Shown here: positions 61,390-64,000 of the stretch, piece by piece | Position numbering within the stretch: position 1 is the first letter of the stretch | How the letters are laid out: every line of letters begins with the position of its first letter | Assembly: GCF_018141425.1 (NCBI RefSeq) | Contig: NZ_CP058561.1 | Span: 992,001 to 1,056,000 of the forward strand | Length of the DNA stretch: 64,000 nt | Origin: Vallitalea guaymasensis | Lineage (GTDB): Bacteria > Bacillota > Clostridia > Lachnospirales > Vallitaleaceae | Reading direction: 5' to 3' | The notes under the pieces: model-generated | Seen by the model: only the letters and a program-made list of their open reading frames with translations | Told to the model about the DNA's origin: nothing | Database searches by the model: none | Program-made: the position numbers and the translations under genes

Positions 61390-62253
61390 CTAGAATTCGT
61401 CAGCTAAGCCGCTTGATCCACAAAGCCTTATCTTTTTCTTGACTACTTCTTTTACAGCTTCTCTAGCAGCTCCCATATAATTTCTTGGATCATTTTCATC
61501 TTTATTTTTAGCGAATGTACCTGCAATCGCTTCTGCCATAGGATTTTTCAATTCAGTTGCTATATTTATTTTTGCTATTCCACGTTTTATGGCCTCTTTG
61601 ATACTATCATCTGGTACACCGGAAGCGCCATGTAGAACAAGTGGTACATCTACTATTGCTTCAATTGCAGACAACCTGTCAAAATCTAACTTAGGCTCTC
61701 CTTTGTACATACCGTGTGCAGTTCCTATAGCTATTGCTAATGTATCAATACCTGTATCTTCAACAAATTTTTTAGCTTCAGAAGGAATTGTCAAGGCAGC
61801 TTCATCACTGTTGACAAACATATCGTCTTCAACTCCACCTATCCTTCCAATCTCACCTTCAACTTGTATTCCTACAGCATGAGCCATATCTGTAACACGC
61901 TTAACCAATTTCACATTTTCTTCATATTCAAGATTAGCCCCATCAATCATTACAGATGTATAGTTATTCTTAATACATTGTACAATAGTATTAAAAGATG
62001 GGCAATGGTCAACATGAAGTGCTACAGGAATATTATACATATCTGCTGCCTTTTTTACAATAACCCCAATGTATTCTATTCCTGCATGTTTCAAAGTTCC
62101 TGGTGTTGTCTGAATAATTACTGGAGCTCTTTCTTCACTAGCACCTTCAATAACTGCTTGAATGGTTTCTAGATTATGTATATTAAACGCCGCTATTGCT
62201 ACCTTTTTCTCTTTTGCTTTCTTAATTAATTCTAGTGAACTTACTAATGGCAT
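61390..62253 (-). CDS. Class II ketose-bisphosphate aldolase
   Basis: 287 residues. AAFNIHNLETIQAVIEGASE, VALHVDHCPSFNTIVQCI (zinc His/Asp), VEGEIGRIGGVED, IGTAHGMYKGEPKLDF, LVLHGASGVPDD. This is the FbaA/GatY/KbaY class II family with zinc ligands in place; GatY-type (tagatose bisphosphate) is favoured by context. It makes dihydroxyacetone phosphate and glyceraldehyde 3-phosphate. SD AAGGAGGTATAGCT. Confidence 0.92.
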   Translation of the reverse strand: MPLVSSLELIKKAKEKKVAIAAFNIHNLETIQAVIEGASEERAPVIIQTTPGTLKHAGIEYIGVIVKKAADMYNIPVALHVDHCPSFNTIVQCIKNNYTSVMIDGANLEYEENVKLVKRVTDMAHAVGIQVEGEIGRIGGVEDDMFVNSDEAALTIPSEAKKFVEDTGIDTLAIAIGTAHGMYKGEPKLDFDRLSAIEAIVDVPLVLHGASGVPDDSIKEAIKRGIAKINIATELKNPMAEAIAGTFAKNKDENDPRNYMGAAREAVKEVVKKKIRLCGSSGLADEF

Positions 62254-62268
62254 AGCTATACCTCCTTA

Positions 62269-63306
62269 TTAAAATTTCATCATCACTTTACCCGACACTC
62301 TTTTCGCCTCTATATCTTCAAAAGCTTTTTTTATATCATCAATATCAATAACCCTATCTATCAATTTTTCTACTTTTATCTGTCCTGTTCCAAGATAGTT
62401 TGCACCTAGAGTCCATTCTTTTCCTGGAAAAGGAGCTGAATATGACATCCAAGAACCTTTTACCGTCAATTCTTTTCTATTCATATATTCAAATTGTTTT
62501 GGCTGTATGACAAATTGAGTGTGAGGTGTACCAATATACATAACACTTCCTTTGTTACCAGCAATCTCTAAGCATAGTAATTCTGTAAAAGGCACTCCTG
62601 CTGTTTCAAGAACCATCTCAAAACCTTTACCATTAGTGATTCTTTTAACTTGTTCAGCTATATCATCTGTTTTGGTATTGATTACATTATCCGCTCCCAA
62701 TTCTAAGGCAATTTTTAATCTTTCGTCATCAATATCAAATACTGTAATATCTTTTGCACCCATTATCTTGGCACACTGTAAGGTCAATAAACCTATAGTA
62801 CCCATGCCTGTTATAGCTACACTTGTCATAGGTTTGAAATCCATGATTAACAGTCCATGTAATGCTACGGTTATAGGTTCAAGAAATGCTCCTTGGACAT
62901 AAGAAACTTGTTCTGGTAGTTTTACTATATTAACTTCTGGGGCTTTTACATATTCAGCCCAAGCTCCATATTCTCTTGAACCGATGAAACTATAATTTTT
63001 ACATAATGCATGATTACCACTAAGACAATCTACACATGAATGACAAGGTTTTAGAGGTGCTACTGATACTTTGTCTCCAATATGTACATTCTTTACTTCT
63101 CTTCCCATTTCAACTACTTCACCTGAAAACTCATGTCCAAATACATTGGGATAATAATGAGAAGCTGTTCCCAAGACTCTTGGTATATCTGAACCGCATA
63201 TTCCAGAAGCCTTTACTTTAATCAACACTTCATTATCTTCAATAACAGGCTTTTCAATATCTTCTATTCTAATTTCTTTTTGTGCATATAATACAGCAGC
63301 TTTCAT
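62269..63306 (-). CDS. Galactitol-1-phosphate 5-dehydrogenase-like zinc dehydrogenase
   Basis: 345 residues. MDR features: GICGSDIPRVLGTASHYYPN, FGHEFSGEVVEMG, the structural zinc Cys set PCHSCVDCLSGNHALC, FIGSREYGAWAEYV, AITGMGTIGLLTLQCA (NAD fold), ILETAGVP-like LETAGVP and KGSWMSYSAPFPGKEW. The last two and GSDIPR resemble GatD, so a sugar-alcohol phosphate substrate is probable. Other polyol dehydrogenases cannot be excluded. Confidence 0.88.
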   Translation of the reverse strand: MKAAVLYAQKEIRIEDIEKPVIEDNEVLIKVKASGICGSDIPRVLGTASHYYPNVFGHEFSGEVVEMGREVKNVHIGDKVSVAPLKPCHSCVDCLSGNHALCKNYSFIGSREYGAWAEYVKAPEVNIVKLPEQVSYVQGAFLEPITVALHGLLIMDFKPMTSVAITGMGTIGLLTLQCAKIMGAKDITVFDIDDERLKIALELGADNVINTKTDDIAEQVKRITNGKGFEMVLETAGVPFTELLCLEIAGNKGSVMYIGTPHTQFVIQPKQFEYMNRKELTVKGSWMSYSAPFPGKEWTLGANYLGTGQIKVEKLIDRVIDIDDIKKAFEDIEAKRVSGKVMMKF

Positions 63307-63323
63307 TGATATTGCCCTCCTCG

Positions 63324-64000
63324 CTATTTAGCTATGATTCCCTCTAAATCCCATAAGTCTTCCCATGATTGGTTATCTTTCCATAAGAAAACTTGACCTT
63401 TGATAAGGCGACAGTTCTTATCAATCTTAGATATAGCTTCCATCTCTTCATCAGTCAAAGGGTTTTCTGTTACACATTTTATGTTGCTAAGATATTCATT
63501 TCTCTTTACTGAAAATGGAATAGGCACTTGCCCTCTTTGAACTGCCCATTTTATACATACGACTGCTGGATGTACCCCAAGTCTTTTTGCTGCTGCTAGA
63601 ATAACTGGGTCTTCTATGTCTACTGTATCATTCTCTGTTTTATCTCTATCTGGACGAGTTGGAGAACCAATAGGACAAAAACCGATAGGCTGAATATTAT
63701 TTTTTATGCAAAAATCAAATAGCTCCTGTTGTTGAAAATGAGGGTGTTGCTCCATTTCATTTACTGCTGGTTTTATCCTTGCATCCTTAAGTAACAATTC
63801 AAATTTCGCTTTTGTCATATTGGAAGTACCGATATTTCTTACTAATCCCATGTCTACCAATCTTTCCATTTGTCTCCAAGTTTTCATAAATTCTTCATGG
63901 ATATATGGGTGAGCATTCTCACTTCTTGAATCAACTGAACAACCTGGAGCGTGGTAGTTAGGAAATGGCCAATGAATTAAATATAAATCTAAGTAATCAA
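63324..64000 (-). CDS. Aldo/keto reductase, N-terminus beyond the right edge
   Basis: The frame is open to the window edge: LDLYLIHWPFP (active-site His region) at the far right, then MGLVRNIGTSNMTKAKFE, AVNEMEQHPHFQQQEL, PIGSPTRPDR, WAVQRGQVPIPFSVKRNEYL. This covers about 225 residues of a typical 300-330-residue AKR. It is the most upstream visible gene of the leftward sugar operon and would interconvert a sugar and its polyol with NAD(P)H. The start lies outside. Confidence 0.9.
   Translation of the reverse strand, partial: DYLDLYLIHWPFPNYHAPGCSVDSRSENAHPYIHEEFMKTWRQMERLVDMGLVRNIGTSNMTKAKFELLLKDARIKPAVNEMEQHPHFQQQELFDFCIKNNIQPIGFCPIGSPTRPDRDKTENDTVDIEDPVILAAAKRLGVHPAVVCIKWAVQRGQVPIPFSVKRNEYLSNIKCVTENPLTDEEMEAISKIDKNCRLIKGQVFLWKDNQSWEDLWDLEGIIAK

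Overview
The window is low-GC DNA from a Gram-positive anaerobe of the class Clostridia. The signs are A/T-rich codons, strong AGGAGG-type ribosome sites, many GTG and TTG starts, SLH-domain and amidase proteins, and a clostridial-type FeoB. The genus cannot be fixed from the sequence alone. About three quarters of the window (1 to about 48,230) is one prophage of siphovirus type, with an HK97-fold capsid and a TP901-type tape measure. Its left end lies outside the window. Its right end lies inside feoB: a large serine recombinase gene ends at 48,210, and about 20 bp later the reading frame of the FeoB C-terminal half begins. The rest (48,232-64,000) is host chromosome.

Prophage layout, right to left. 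The integrase, an ImmA-like protease and three repressor-like proteins with 2, 3 and 1 HTH domains are on the + strand (44,321-48,210). A divergent promoter pair at 44,199-44,283 separates them from a leftward early operon of a Cro-like protein, small phage proteins, a ParM/ParR partition cassette with an iterated parC site, a replication initiator carrying iterons, and a DNA methyltransferase. A transition zone (34.5-37.9 kb) holds an ArpU/RinA-like late regulator, a tyrosine recombinase and small genes. The late operon then runs leftward: two candidate small terminases, an HNH-kinase fusion, TerL, portal with an apparent CTG start, prohead protease, capsid, connectors, major tail protein, tail chaperones joined by a -1 frameshift at A_AAA_AAG, tape measure, distal tail and baseplate proteins, a BppU/head-repeat/S74 fibre, XhlA, SLH-amidase and holin. 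A strong terminator at 15,863-15,904 closes it.

The leftmost 15.8 kb is an accessory region rich in likely defence genes: a tandem pair of HEPN-motif proteins, an Ada-type zinc-motif protein, an AAA+ ATPase, a protein of unknown function, an AbiTii protein overlapping a 57-residue membrane protein, a Dam methylase, a TM-anchored KAP NTPase next to a TM-anchored NERD-SF1 helicase, and an M23/SH3 cell-wall hydrolase. Degenerate copies of the dam 3' end punctuate this region, which suggests cassette exchange by recombination between dam copies. The most striking point is that the AbiTii C-terminus and the N-terminus of the small membrane protein share a RHIM-like I-x-I-G-D-x-N-x-I motif, as expected of a two-component amyloid-signalling module.

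The host region carries the disrupted feoB, a tandem-OB SSB, a D-glycerate uptake and kinase operon (MBL-fold protein, CdaR-type regulator, GntP permease, glycerate kinase), two XRE regulators, and a leftward polyol/ketose operon (aldo-keto reductase, galactitol-1-phosphate dehydrogenase-like enzyme, class II aldolase, PfkB kinase, FucU mutarotase, FGGY kinase). Several long perfect palindromes lie between host operons.
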